Shown one piece after another: positions 1-10,942 of a stretch of DNA of 64,000 nt. The DNA lies in assembly GCA_037893245.1 (NCBI GenBank), contig JBAIAA010000313.1, positions 1,114,001 to 1,178,000 on the forward strand, read 5' to 3'. The translations under genes and the position numbers were made by a program. Below the pieces are notes generated by a model, which did not search any database, was not told the origin of the DNA, and saw only the letters and a list, made by a program, of their open reading frames with translations. This DNA comes from Crossaster papposus (Eukaryota > Echinodermata > Asteroidea > Velatida > Solasteridae). Numbering within the stretch: the first letter of the stretch is position 1; every line of letters starts with the position of its first letter.

Positions 1-545
1 CATTGTACCGTTGCCTCGTGGGTCTGGACTCTGAAAGCATCAAGTTCGTGGTCTGCGGGTAATTCTGTGGGTTGTGGGCAGGGATGTAGTCGAGTCCATC
101 ACAAGTCACTCCAAGTCCCTGTAAGTCCCTGCAAGTCCACCACAAGTCCACCACAAGTTCTTCAGTTCCCATTCAAATCACAAGCTATTCAAATCAGCTT
201 TGACAAAAGCATTCCTTTGTCATTGTTCATCTAGTTACTTGTGACTGCCTTTATGAAGGGGCTTGTGACTGGCTTCACGAAAGGACTTGTGAACGGACTT
301 GCAGGGACTCGACTACAACCCTTGTTGTGGGTTCGAGTCTGGCCTGGGATTATGGCGCACGTACCCTTGAGCAAGGTACTTTGTCACTCATTGCTTCTCC
401 CCATCACCCAGGAGTAAATGGGTGCCTTTGAGGGCAGAGATTGTTGTGGTTGATTTAGCTGCTTTGCGCCGAAATGGCAGCAGCGCTGTATACTCCCGGC
501 CCTAGAGAGAGCTGAGATGTAGGACTTCATTTTGTAGAAACAGCC
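1..545 (+). repeat. tRNA-derived SINE, split by a hAT-like insertion
   Basis: Bases 1-78 carry a degenerate Pol III A box (TTGCCTCGTGG). After the insertion at 79-324 the element resumes with a B box (GGTTCGAGTCT at 331-341) and a body containing CACCCAGGAGTAAATGGGTG, a block known to me from invertebrate tRNA-SINEs. The 3' end is unclear, near 500-545. The left end may lie outside the window. Confidence 0.45.
79..324. mobile_element. hAT-like non-autonomous transposon, copy 1
   Basis: A 246-bp element whose ends read CAGGGATGTAGTCGAGTCC and, on the other strand, AAGGGTTGTAGTCGAGTCC. It is flanked by an exact 8-bp duplication GTTGTGGG (71-78 and 325-332). An 8-bp duplication with a CAGGG-type terminus is typical of hAT elements. 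The interior is rich in CAAGTCC repeats and has no coding capacity. Confidence 0.75.
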
Positions 546-899
546 CATTTCAACGTGGTGTCATATACTGGAATGAACTCAATATTGATTTGAAAAAAAA
601 TGTGTACTTCTGTGGTTTCATTTGCCCTAAAATTAAAGAAATCAATGATTAATACTTATATATTTGTTCTTTACTGATTTGCTTAGTTATTATGTAACAT
701 ACTGTACCGGGTCTCACTCTCTATTGTCCTTATTTTGTCCGTGTATAGTTTTTGTCCTGTCCCAGGGAAAGGTAAAAAAGCTTTGCTTCACCGTTTCCCT
801 GCATGTTGACAGCTTTTAATGCTTTCGATTATGTATTGTCTTTGATGAATGCTCTGTAAATACACACATGTTTTGTCCTTTATGTGCATAAGAATGTAA

Positions 900-931
900 G
901 TAAAGTAAAAAAAAAAAATAAAAAAAAAAAA
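900..931 (+). other. A-rich tract; flanking 545-1540 holds no recognised gene
   Basis: Two runs of about a dozen A separated by T follow an AT-rich stretch ending GTAAGTAAAG. This may be the tail of a retroposed sequence. Nothing else in 545-1540 could be assigned apart from short CTAGCTAG-type palindromic words near 1200-1300. Confidence 0.3.
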
Positions 932-1539
932 TGGCATATCGAATGTTTTGAAGCGCCTTAAGCACCTATGTATTATTGAATTATTGTATTATGTGTTGCA
1001 TCTTCTTTGTCTCGTGCTTTGAGCTCAAGATTGTGCGGAAAGTTTTGCAATTGAAGGTTTCAAGTCAAGCTTGTACAATTGTTATGTGGGCATGTCCTCA
1101 GGCTAGACACTGTACTCGATTAACGTAAACTTTAAGCTTCAGTAAACCATTTTCTCAGATGTGCATTTTTATCGTTTGAAGCAGCAAAGATAAAGTTCGG
1201 TTGGGCGACTAGAGTCGACTAGACTCAACCATAGTTGATCTGGATGTCACTCGATCGCTGGGTGGTTTGACTAGCTAATCCAACTGGATCAACCTAGCTA
1301 GCCGCGAAGCATGGTTTCTCTAGTCACTCGCAAGTTACATTACGTCACGGTTTGAAAATGGAGGAAATGTAAACTCGGGCCAGTTTTTGTAAAAGTTTAC
1401 GATACATTTCTCCAATGATTGATAACTCTTTAATGATGATAACTCTAAAATGAATTATTAATTGCACTAAATTAAGTGAAGATAAAAATTAAAATAAATT
1501 TAAAAACAAATAAAAATTACATGCCAACATTTTGCTTCG

Positions 1540-1756
1540 TTAACCAGTTTGCGCAGGAGGACGTATATATGCAATTTTTTTCCCAGACTCAAAACGGATG
1601 ACGCATAAACACGTCACGAACAAGGCCGGAAATGTCTGTCAGCAGCGAGCAAAGCCTGATATGCGTGGGTGTGCTTCCCGGTAACCGAGTTTTGTTAAAA
1701 ATAATCCAGCGCCTTGGCTTGGTGATGTTAAAATAATCCCGGCGCGAACTGGTTAA
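1540..1756. mobile_element. MITE family A, copy 1 (TTAA-flanked)
   Basis: Ends read TTAACCAGTTTGCGC and GGCGCGAACTGGTTAA, so the inverted repeat CCAGTTYGCGCC sits inside TTAA on both sides. The interior shares words such as GGCCGGAAATGTCTGTCAGC with five other copies in the window. It has no coding capacity and lies left of the last exon found of the WD-like gene. Confidence 0.75.
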
Positions 1757-1934
1757 CAACGTGAAGGTTGTCGTCTGCTCACAAACTAGATTTGACGTCA
1801 TCGATCAACGAGATCGAGTAAAAAAACAGAACACGCATGCGTGGAGTTCAAACGAACATTGACGAAAGGGACCATAGAGTCCAGCAGCTACCAAATTTGC
1901 TCAAAGTGCTCAAAATCATATGGTGATATCCTAC

Positions 1935-4900
1935 CCACCAGGCTTTGTCTTCCTGCTCATTCAGGCACCATAGCTGGTCCTGGTGCTGGTTCCTAAAGAC
2001 CTGTCTACGTTTCTCTAGGTGCTGATCGCTGACAAGGTGCTGTCTGGTGCCAAGACCCACAACCTGTCCCTCGTCAATTGCCCGGAAGATCGACGCCACA
2101 GATCCGGTCACACCTAGAGTGGAAACAAAAATTGATATGACTTCACAAATTTCAGCTAGGAAAATTTCCTAGATTACCTGATGATGGCATACTCTTTGTT
2201 ACGAATCCTCCTGAATCGTCCATATTATGTGACGTCACCATGGTCAAGCCACCCTGATCTTCAAAAGTTCAGGAAATTGATACTTTCACCAGATCTACGT
2301 TTAATTTTGCCCCGAGTATGAACCGACCTCGACTGGAGCTGCCTAAATCACAGGTAGAAAAAACAAAACAAAAAAAACTGATTTTTGCTATTGTGTACAG
2401 GAATAAAATGTAAAGGAAATAAGTTTACAAGATTTTTTACACGCGGGGTTTGGGGTGAAGTGGTAATTCTGTTTATGGCAGATATTCCGAAAAGGTTTGG
2501 ACATAAATGCTTGGCCATGTCTAGTTTTCATTTTGCATTAACTTAAATTATTTGGGTATTTATGTTATTTTAGCCTTAAGTTGATTTAATGTATATTCAC
2601 ATAAAGACACGACTTAAAGGTAGAATACACCAATGGTAATTGCTTGAATTATCATGAATGGAGGGTTGTAGTTTATAGTAAATATCGTTTAACTGGCCTT
2701 TCCGAAGTTTTACAATCATGGATGCTGAGAAAGGAAGAAAAACGATGTTCGTTTTCAACCGACATCGGGCAGTTATTCTTATGTTGTTCTTGGTTTTTTT
2801 GGCGAACGCCATCCGGCGATCAAGAATTTGGGACACTTTTAGGAAACAATTTTAGGAACAATTACCGGTTATTTACCGCGATCATTTTGCTGGGTGCCTA
2901 GAATCATTATTTACTTTCAAATAAGTAAGATATTCATTAATAATTCGGTAGTAAATCTTTTAGATACCTGCAAATGGTGTATCCTACCCTTAATATGGTC
3001 TGGTACCCCGAAGTGTTAGTGCAAGTTTGTGATTGTATATCAATTCCCACCTGTCAGAGTAGACGGCGGTGGCCTGACCCGAAGCACTGCAGTGGGTTTG
3101 GACATCTGTGACATGTTCAGATTTGGTGCTGCAGGTTGTGCCCCTGGGTGGGGAGTGGGCGAACCCCTAGGGGAGCCTGATGAGGTGGACTGCATGCAGG
3201 GGTTGAGGTAAGCATAAGAGAACATTCTGAATCGAGGCTTTGAATGCGGTAAAGAGTTTTTAAAAAAGATAAAAGGTCAGAATACAGTTCCATATTCGAA
3301 AACCATAAAAACTTTCCAACTCTTACTAAATCCAGAGGTTTAGGCCATATTTTCTGGTACGCATAATCGTTGGGATATGCGACCAGATGGGGTACATGTA
3401 GATATGCAGCCATTATAAAAGCATCAGTCTGTGGGAGTATACATGATGTACATGTATATGCATAGCACTTGGGGGCTCGGCGATAAATACATTTTACAAC
3501 GTTCTAGAAAGTCATGGGTTTCACAAAACGTGTTTGTGAGAAAACTTACTTTAAACAAAACACGCAAAAGATTACAAAACAGGACAAGTAAGGTTTGGTT
3601 GACCATAGCCACGGCTATGTTCTAATCATTATTTCTTCTTGAAATTTTCCACACATACAAACTAGTGTATAAACAACAAAGTATCAACATTTTGAAAACG
3701 TGGACCTTACATGGACCTGATTTGCAAATTTATTTACCGTGTTAATTAGACCACTAATGGACTTTAATCTAAACACTATTTACGCAAACACTAAACAAAA
3801 TCGCGTAATTTAAGAGGTTTTCGCTCATCTGATCTCACCCAAAAAATGGGAATATGTAGAGGAGAACTTGGGCTTTTCAAATTACGCAAAATCTCAAAAT
3901 TGACCACCCCTTCATATTTTGACTTTGGATGGCCATATCCCCGAATCACATCGTGCGACTTTACTCTCATTTTGTGGTGACAGGTCACATATGCAACCTG
4001 GCGCCGATTTCACGAAAAACTAAGATCTATCTTATAGGAAGACTAACTCATCCTAACTTCCATTGTATCTATTGTATTAGTTAGGAATGTTTTAATACTC
4101 TTCCTAAAGATTGGTCTTAGCATTGGTGAAATCAGCCCCAGGTTGTACATTTTTTCCTTACCTTTGCCGTGTCTGTTGTAATACCCTCGTTGGATGTGGC
4201 CATGTCGATGCTAGAATCCTGTCATGGGCGAGATACATCAAGAGAATCAATAACTTTTTGCCATTGAATTATTATATCATGCTACTATTAACCAGTTCGC
4301 CCTGGATGACGTATATAAACGCAAAGTTTTCCCTAGTTTCAAAACGGATGAAGCATAAACACGCCACGGGCAAGGCCGGAAATGTCTGTCAGCAGCAAGC
4401 AAGGCCGGAAATGCGTGGGTGTGCTTGCCGGAACTATCGGCCTGAACCCGCTTCGGATCGAGTTTCGTTAAAAATAATCCGGCCTCTCGACTCGGTGATG
4501 TTAATCCCGGCACAAACTAGTTAAAAGTCTTTTTAAGCTGGCAACTTTCTCCCGACCCTACTATGATAACACTGATAACTTCTTTATGTCTATAAGTCTA
4601 CCATTTCGTTCAAATGTGGTCACAGGATATATACTGTTGGTGGGAATACAGTAAAAGTGTGCAGGTTTTAATCTCTGACCACAAGACATGGTGAATTGGC
4701 CGCCCAATTTCATAGCCCCGCTAAACCACAGAATTCAGTACTCATAATTACAATCACTATTTTGCGCTAACAGTCCTAGCAGACAAATTATGCGCTAACC
4801 CTGTAAGCACAGAATCCTTCATTACGAGATTCTTAGTTTCGAGATGTATGCATGCGCAGAAGCCAAAATTTTTCGCTAACTATGAATATGTGACCATCCA

Positions 4901-7900
4901 CGACAAAAGGGCTGTAAAGTTGCCAGAGCCTATTTTGAGAAAAAAACCATTAAAATATGTGAAAAACATTTCTCTAAATACATCGAAACGTCAAGATGCC
5001 TACTTTACAGCCCTTTTGTCGTGGACGCTCACATATGCTTACCGTAAGCACACAATTCTCTGCTAAAGCAGGCAGGAATTGTTCGCTAACGGTAGAGCAA
5101 AGCCATGAAATTGGCCTCAGATCGTGGAAGATTAAAGACCGAGTTTTATAATTCTGAAAATCAAAATCTTACTAGTTTGTCGACTTCTACTGGCTTAGCA
5201 AGTTGTTGTTGCTGCTGTTGTTTGACTGCATTGCTGTGAGCATTCTCCAGTTCTCGTAGCCAGTTATCTCTAGGTAGATGCCACACATCAAGCCAAACAT
5301 CAGATCCATCTAGAACATCCAGACATATTTTTTAATTTTGAAAACTGAACAAAGAAATTGACTGGGACGAGGCCTGAACTAGCGACCTCTGGATTGCCGT
5401 TCCGGTCCTCTACCAACTGTGAGCTATCCAGCCTCTTGTTGGCAGTTCTCCAAATTAGTCAATATCTTTGTAATATACCTGCAATGGTATAGTGATCAGT
5501 AATTCTTATAATTAGAGGGCTCCTTTGAAAAGCAGTTTGTTAACCGAAATGGACTACCCTCTTTAAAGGGATCGTATACGTTTGGTAATTACTCCAAAAT
5601 TTATTGGCAATAAAAACTTACTTAGTAAGAAGTACAGCAGCTTTGGATAGTCGCATTTTATGAAACTTTTTACTTTGAAGTACTGCGGTTATGGAAACAA
5701 AATTTGAATCTGAGAAGCGTTACTGCAGTGACGTTTCTCAGATTGTGTATTCCAATGCAGATTATTCTTCCTGCGTGGACATAACCGCTCCAGATTTTCG
5801 ACAATATCTCAAAATCGCTAGCACATTTTGAAATGAAATTTGTACAGGTTAGTTTTATGGTATATATCTATAACTATATAGGATTGAAACTAACAGTGGG
5901 TTCCAATTACCAAACGTATACGATCCATATAAAGATTACATTAAATACATACAAAATAAAGTAATTGCTATGTAACCAGGGATCATGCCCATATTTTACT
6001 ATATGTTTTCTTGATTAAAAGCTGTATCTTCTAAAAACTTGGTATATTTTTTTCTCATAAAGATTTTTGTATGTTTTTCTATGCAGACAGATACTTACTC
6101 TGAAGAGCAACTGACACGTAGTCCCCATCATTGGAGATGAATGAATTAGTGATGATGGACCCAGCGATGTCCTCATTGAATGTTTTGATGGAATGAATTG
6201 CTTCAAAGGCTGAACAAAGAAGCCTGCCAGTACCTACACTTCACAAGATTAGAAAAAGAAAATCAGTGTTTTGAAATCTACATGAGCTACTAATTAGCTT
6301 TGTGAGTTAGCCACGCCCCTTAGACAACTTTACGCACATGCATCACAGGGGTGGGGCAGGGAGTGGGGCAGGGAGTGGGGCAGGGAGTGGGGCAGGGGAT
6401 GGGGCAGGGGATGGGGCAGGGGATGGGGCAGGGGATGGGGCAGGGGATGGGGCAGGGGATGGGGCAGGGGATGGGGCAGGGGATGGGGCAGGGGATGGGG
6501 CAGGGGATGGGGCAGGGGATGGGGCAGGGGATGGGGCAGGGGATAAGGCAGGGGATGGGGCAGGGAGTGGGGCAGGGAGTGGGGCAGGGAGTGGGGCAGG
6601 GAGTGGGGCAGGGAGTGGGGCAGGGAGTGGGGCAGGGAGTGGGGCAGGGAGTGGGGCAGGGAGTGGGGCAGGGAGTGGGGCAGGGAGTGGGGCAGAGAGT
6701 GGGGCAGAGAGTGGGGCAGAGAGTGGGGCAGGGAGTGGGGCAGAGAGTGGGGCAGGGAGTGGGGCAGAGAGTGGGGCAGAGAGTGGGGCAGGGAGTGGGG
6801 CAGAGAGTGGGGCAGGGAGTGGGGCAGAGAGTGGGGCAGGGGACAGGGCAGAGAGTGGGGCAGGGAACGGGGCAGAGAGTGGGGCAGGGGACAGCGCACA
6901 CAAATCCTCTTAATTTTCATCTTTATTGATCGTTTTTACATACAAGACATTAATGACAATAATCGGTGATAACTATATTTCCTAAAAATACAATGTTCAG
7001 AAAAATGACTTGGTCACGATTTTTACCCATGCGTTCACTTCAACGACCGATTGCGTAAAACGGCCCCAGCGACTTATTCCTGATTACGATGGAGCGGGTC
7101 ACATATAACGTTCCTCTACATACCAGCTGTATCTATAGTTACAATGAGGTACGTCTGCACTCCAATCAGGCAAATCTTGAGAGAGCAGATGCTGGTGTCA
7201 TCTGATCCATGATCCCAGGATGCAATAGGAGCCTGAGTCATTGCGTCGATCATAGTGACGCCATGAGGCATTCCAAAGAATACGTAGCGCCCGTCAGGGC
7301 TGTCTGCTACACTGAGTGATTGGCCGTAGTCCTAGATTTCAGAGTGATAAATAATACAGAATTTCATATTCTTTTCAATTTGTTGCTATCCTAGGTGGTT
7401 TGATACAGAGTACATGTAGAAGGTTGTTACAAAACAATCCCTGTAGGAGAGACTAGGTTTAAGCAATTTATTTTTCTGGATCTCTTAACCAGTTCGCGCC
7501 GGGATTATTTTAACATCACTGAGCCGACGAGCGGAATTATTTTTAACGAAACTCGATCCGAAGCAGGTTCAGGCCACCAGTATCGGGAAGCACACCCACG
7601 CATTTCCGGCCTTGCTCGCTGCTGACAGACATTTCCGGCCTTGCTCGTGGCGTGTTTATGCATCATCCGTTTTGAATCTGGGGAAAACTTTGCATTTATA
7701 TTCGTCATCCGGCGCGAACTGGTTAATTTCAGAAGGAAAACTAGAGAAGTAAACGAAATGATTGGAGTGGTGGGAGAAATCAGAGACTTCAAAATTCGGT
7801 TATCCTATTTTTTTTTCAAACCGAATTATTTGATTTCACCCAAAAGTTATCATCCAACTCACAATCATACCAGCAAAAAGTAATGAGTGAGGTGCCACAA

Positions 7901-8606
7901 GAAATGCCCTCTCAGTGACTGGTTATAGTGGGAAGGATTCAGTGACCACTGGGTCTTTACACAACAAAACCAGAGCTGTGATATTGGGAGAAATGAATGG
8001 GAACTCATCACAAATTAGTCAAATGGGCAGGCTAATAGTGAAACCACTAGTACAATCGGAGACCATGGAGCAAATTGGAAGATGTTACAATTGTCTTCTT
8101 CAGCCTGTGTCACACAAAAATGGAAGACTAAACTTGTTTGGGTTGGTTTCAAATATTTGGTTTTCTAAATCAAAACCGACTAGTGGAATTAAAACCGAAT
8201 ATTGACAAATTCGGTTTCAAATCCCAGCACCAATTTACAGTGACATTACATTACATTCTATGAGGCCTATGATTTTACCCCCTGATCTCTTACTTTCCTA
8301 TTGCATCATGCTCCATGAACAATAAAACAAGTCCACCTCACAACTCACCGGTAACGGAACGGCGCAATCGTACTGCGGCGGTCGGACGCAAGACTTCTCA
8401 GCGATCCTAGCCGACTCTCCCTCGCTGATGACCTCCCAGGCCAGGTCAAAGATCAAGTTGGCGATCTTGTTCACAAGACGGAAGGGCTGGGGCAGTACGT
8501 CGTACATTTGCTCCGGGTTGCGGATGTAGTCCTCATCATCACTGGAACGGTTCCCCAGGGACTCGGGGGTGATGGACAAGAGATTCTTGCGCACGTAGAC
8601 TGGCAT
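1935..8606 (-). CDS. WD-repeat-like protein, six exons, 3' part outside window
   Basis: Six exons can be chained on the minus strand with GT-AG borders and consistent phase: 8606-8349 (86 codons from ATG, phase 0), 7331-7124, 6233-6099, 5309-5173, 2253-2178 and 2113 to about 1935-1939, where two donors are possible. Together they give about 330 residues. Exon 1 has an acidic SSDDEDY stretch followed by [18 protein letters not shown]. Exon 2 has a beta-propeller-like strand pair ([12 protein letters not shown]), and exon 3 has [13 protein letters not shown]. Exon 4 has [14 protein letters not shown] followed by a run of six Gln. This resembles a WD40-type protein and may be WDR93-like; that name is a weak recollection and not a firm match. 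No stop codon or terminal exon was found, so the gene probably continues to the left. Several transposons and a minisatellite lie in its introns. The exon structure is fairly secure; the identity is not. Confidence 0.6.
2614..2993. mobile_element. MITE family B, copy 1
   Basis: Inverted termini TTAA-AGGTAGAATACACCA and GGTGTATCCTACCCTTAA. Family-wide internal words include TTGCTTGAATTATCATGAATG and GCTGGGTGCCTAGAATCATT. The element is non-coding; the short open frames it contains are not conserved between copies. Confidence 0.8.
3994..4145. mobile_element. Short inverted-repeat MITE (GATTTCAC termini)
   Basis: Left CAACCTGGCGCCGATTTCAC and right GTGAAATCAGCCCCAGGTTG are inverted repeats around a 110-bp centre that itself folds (TCCTAAC, TTAGGA words). 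It belongs to the loose group of GGGCCAATTTCA-ended elements also seen at 4698 and 23953. Confidence 0.65.
4288..4524. mobile_element. MITE family A, copy 2
   Basis: Same family as the element at 1540, with TTAACCAGTTCGCCC at the left and CACAAACTAGTTAA at the right; the right terminus is diverged. The interior carries the shared GGCCGGAAATGTCTGTCAGC block. It lies in an intron of the WD-like gene. Confidence 0.75.
4698..5116. mobile_element. GGCCAATTTCATGGC-type MITE, host of a nested element
   Basis: The left end reads GGCCGCCCAATTTCATAGC; the right end is the inverted GCCATGAAATTGGCC. Several GCGCTAAC words recur inside. The element at 4889-5033 interrupts it. Confidence 0.6.
4889..5033. 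mobile_element. TGTGACC-ended MITE nested in the 4.7-kb element
   Basis: A 145-bp element with termini TGTGACCATCCACGACAAAA and TTTTGTCGTGGACGCTCACA, the inverted repeat extending over about 32 bp. It is flanked by TA on both sides, suggesting a TA target. Confidence 0.75.
5563..5932. mobile_element. MITE family C, copy 1
   Basis: TTAAAGGGATCGTATACG at the left and CGTATACGATCCATATAA at the right. The inner part GTTTGGTAATTACTCC is shared with the inverted copy at 24929. It lies in a WD-like gene intron. Confidence 0.8.
6348..6893. repeat. 12-bp G-rich minisatellite
   Basis: About 45 tandem units of GGGGCAGGGAGT, GGGGCAGGGGAT or GGGGCAGAGAGT, with the subtypes clustered in blocks. Because 12 is a multiple of 3, every reading frame is open and gives Gly-Ala, Gly-Gln or Pro-rich strings; these are not treated as genes. 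It lies in the intron between the second and third exons found of the WD-like gene, so the transcript would be C-rich. Confidence 0.95.
7485..7726. mobile_element. MITE family A, copy 3
   Basis: A 242-bp copy with well-preserved ends (TTAACCAGTTCGCGCCGG and CCGGCGCGAACTGGTTAA), in the opposite orientation to copies 1 and 2. It lies in the first intron found of the WD-like gene. Confidence 0.85.
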
Positions 8607-8772
8607 AGCGTCTGACTATATGAGCTGAGCTGATTATGATCAAACTAGACATGCTAGAAAAGAATAAAATAAGGCAAGGTAACATATTTTCACATTAAAG
8701 TTAGAGTGTCCGTGCTTTTTCAAAATTTTGATCTTCTTTTTTAAACAAATTTTGAAGGAATATAATGTACTC

Positions 8773-9013
8773 TTTACCAGTTCGCGCCGGGATTATTTTA
8801 ACATCACCGAGCCGAGGGGCGGGATTTTTTTAACGAAACTCGATCCGAGCGGGTTCAGGCCGATAGTGCCGGGAAGCACACCCATGCATTTCCGGCCTTG
8901 CTCGCTGCTGACAGACATTTCCGAACTTGAACTTGGCGTGTTTATGCGTCATCCGTTTTGAATTTGGGGAAAACTTTGCATTTTTAATATGTCATCTGGC
9001 GCGAACTGGTTAA
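8773..9013. mobile_element. MITE family A, copy 4
   Basis: Right end GGCGCGAACTGGTTAA. The left flank is TTTA rather than TTAA. Same orientation and interior as copy 3. It sits about 170 bp upstream of the first exon found of the WD-like gene, between it and EDC3. Confidence 0.82.
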
Positions 9014-10734
9014 CGAATAAATTTGCTTGTTTGTATTGGCAGGCTTTTTTAGTTTTAAAAAGTGGTTTTTGTCATTGCTTAAATTGCACACTAAGTTTTG
9101 TTGAGCAAAAGGGGTCATTTCGTGTCAAATCACCCAAACAATTTTTTAATTTACAGTTTAAAAAAATTATAGTTGTTTTATAGGGTTATTTGGGGTAAAA
9201 AATCTAAAGTTTCAGTGGCATCCGACCAGTGATTTTTGAGCTATCGTCTGCAATTTGTTGGCGTTTTTGGCCAAAATGGGCGTGGCCGCCCTAACCATAT
9301 TCTCCCTAACCTGTTGACAAAATTTGTTGATTTTGATTACTTTAGATTGGTAACATCCTAGAAAATCACATTTTGCCAACTTTGACATGAGCTATGAAAC
9401 AAACAAAACACATTTTTCCTCAATTTTTTTTATTTATATTGTAATGTAAATATATGCCAGCCCATTTGGCAATACCGTCATATATGTGCCCCCTGTTTAT
9501 GGTCACTGTAGATCTAGAGTAGAGGTAACGTAGGGCAAAAGAACAAATAGCAGGAGTAATTGGAGAGGTGTTACTAACGATTTTAGAAAAATAAACGTAC
9601 TGACGAGGACTGTTCTGTACTGCTGGTGCGCTCGGCTGCTGTAAACAGTGTTTGCAGAGCAGGATGACTGTATTGACTGTCTATTGGCCGGCTAAAGAGA
9701 TGTACTGATAATCGAGAACTGAGTCAAGTCAGCAAAACAAAACCTGTAATGTATGCTGTAATGAAATTAATGAGGTCTGTAATAATAAAGGACAATATTT
9801 GGCAGAAATTGCACTACGTAATTTAGTACAAATACAACATGATGTAGCAACCACAGTAGCAACAGCTGTAGCGCCCTCAATTGTCACACCTATATTTACT
9901 TGGGCCGTTTTCTAAACCCCAGCTTTGTCTCCAGTTTGGCTTTGTTCATGCACATTTTGGCAAAAGTGAATGACCCGGATACTTTATGAGCCTAGTTGAA
10001 ATTTTGACCAAGCTATATCCGGATTATCTGTTTTCCTTCCTTCATGGTCATACTTACTACCGATTCAGTCTGGTTTGTCCGGTCTGAGCATAGAGTACAT
10101 GTAATTAGTGCCGGTTGGGTTCGAGTTGGTGCGGTTGGATCTGGATCTGGATCTGATTGGTGTGGGTCCGAGTTGACCCATGCCTTGCACTGCCACTTTT
10201 GCACTGCAGCGCGCCGAGTTTTACCTTTGTAATCGGTTTTGTTTGTAGGGTCTGTCTTTTACAGAGCTAGCTTAGTAACACGGTAACACTGTACAGAGCT
10301 AGCTTATACTGCAGTGGTGACAGTGTCAAATTTGTTGTAAAATTAATAACTGTACTACGACGGGAGTACGGGGTAATAAAATGTTTGTTATTTTGGACTT
10401 TAATTTCAAGGAATAGGGGCCTATAAAACAAAAACAATTATCTCGTCGTAGTCGTAGTCATACCCGTACTCATCCAAAACAAAAGTTAGATTTGCGAATG
10501 TAGAATGGCTGCCCAGGTTCTGGACAGATGAGCGTTGAAGCATGGAGCTAAATCAGCTAATATAGCTCTATGGTTGATTGCGGTGTAGGCTAGGCAAATT
10601 ACCATTATGATACCACTATTGACTATTAATTATCTCCCATTTGTTATTTATATCTTTATCGTAATAACTAATATCGATAAAGACAAAAGGGAGGCCTAAT
10701 TATTTTTAGTACTAGGCTAGCCTAGTCCGTTTTA
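9014..10734. other. Intergenic stretch between divergent genes, nothing assigned
   Basis: Between the family A MITE and the hairpins upstream of EDC3 no exon could be supported. It contains a short direct duplication of ACAGAGCTAGCTTA near 10261-10304 and a triple GGATCT at about 10137-10155. Confidence 0.4.
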
Positions 10735-10799
10735 CCATGGAGGGTCCTTCTTATTCCTCCATGGCTTTACCATAGAGCGAGGAACAGTTGCTCTATGGT
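10735..10799 (+). promoter_or_regulatory. Two adjacent perfect hairpins upstream of EDC3
   Basis: CCATGGAGG (10735-10743) pairs with CCTCCATGG (10756-10764). Five bases later ACCATAGAGC (10769-10778) pairs with GCTCTATGGT (10790-10799). Stems are 9 and 10 bp with loops of 11-12 nt. They end 143 bp before the EDC3 ATG, in the likely promoter or 5' leader. A regulatory role is inference only. Confidence 0.4.
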
Positions 10800-10942
10800 T
10801 TTACTATGTGCAAATAATGTTAAATTTGTATTTACAAAAGTACATGTACGTACTGATTGTGTATCTTTCTCGCATGATATACTCCCCTTCTTTACTTTAG
10901 ATACATACTTGCAGCTAACTAATAATATTAGCCGGAGCCTGA

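Noticed and set aside
3029-3413. Several overlapping frames on both strands around 3.0-3.4 kb
   Set aside because: No consistent splice borders or phase with the WD-like exons, and no recognisable motif. An additional small exon here cannot be fully excluded.
4111-4524. 137-residue plus-strand frame
   Set aside because: It runs through two MITEs and matches nothing recognisable; parts recur at other family A copies.
6320-6929. Five overlapping frames of 186-196 residues on both strands (Gly-Ala-Ser, Gly-Gln and Pro-rich repeats)
   Set aside because: They are translations of a 12-bp minisatellite; a unit divisible by three keeps most frames open. There are no flanking splice signals or non-repetitive coding sequence.
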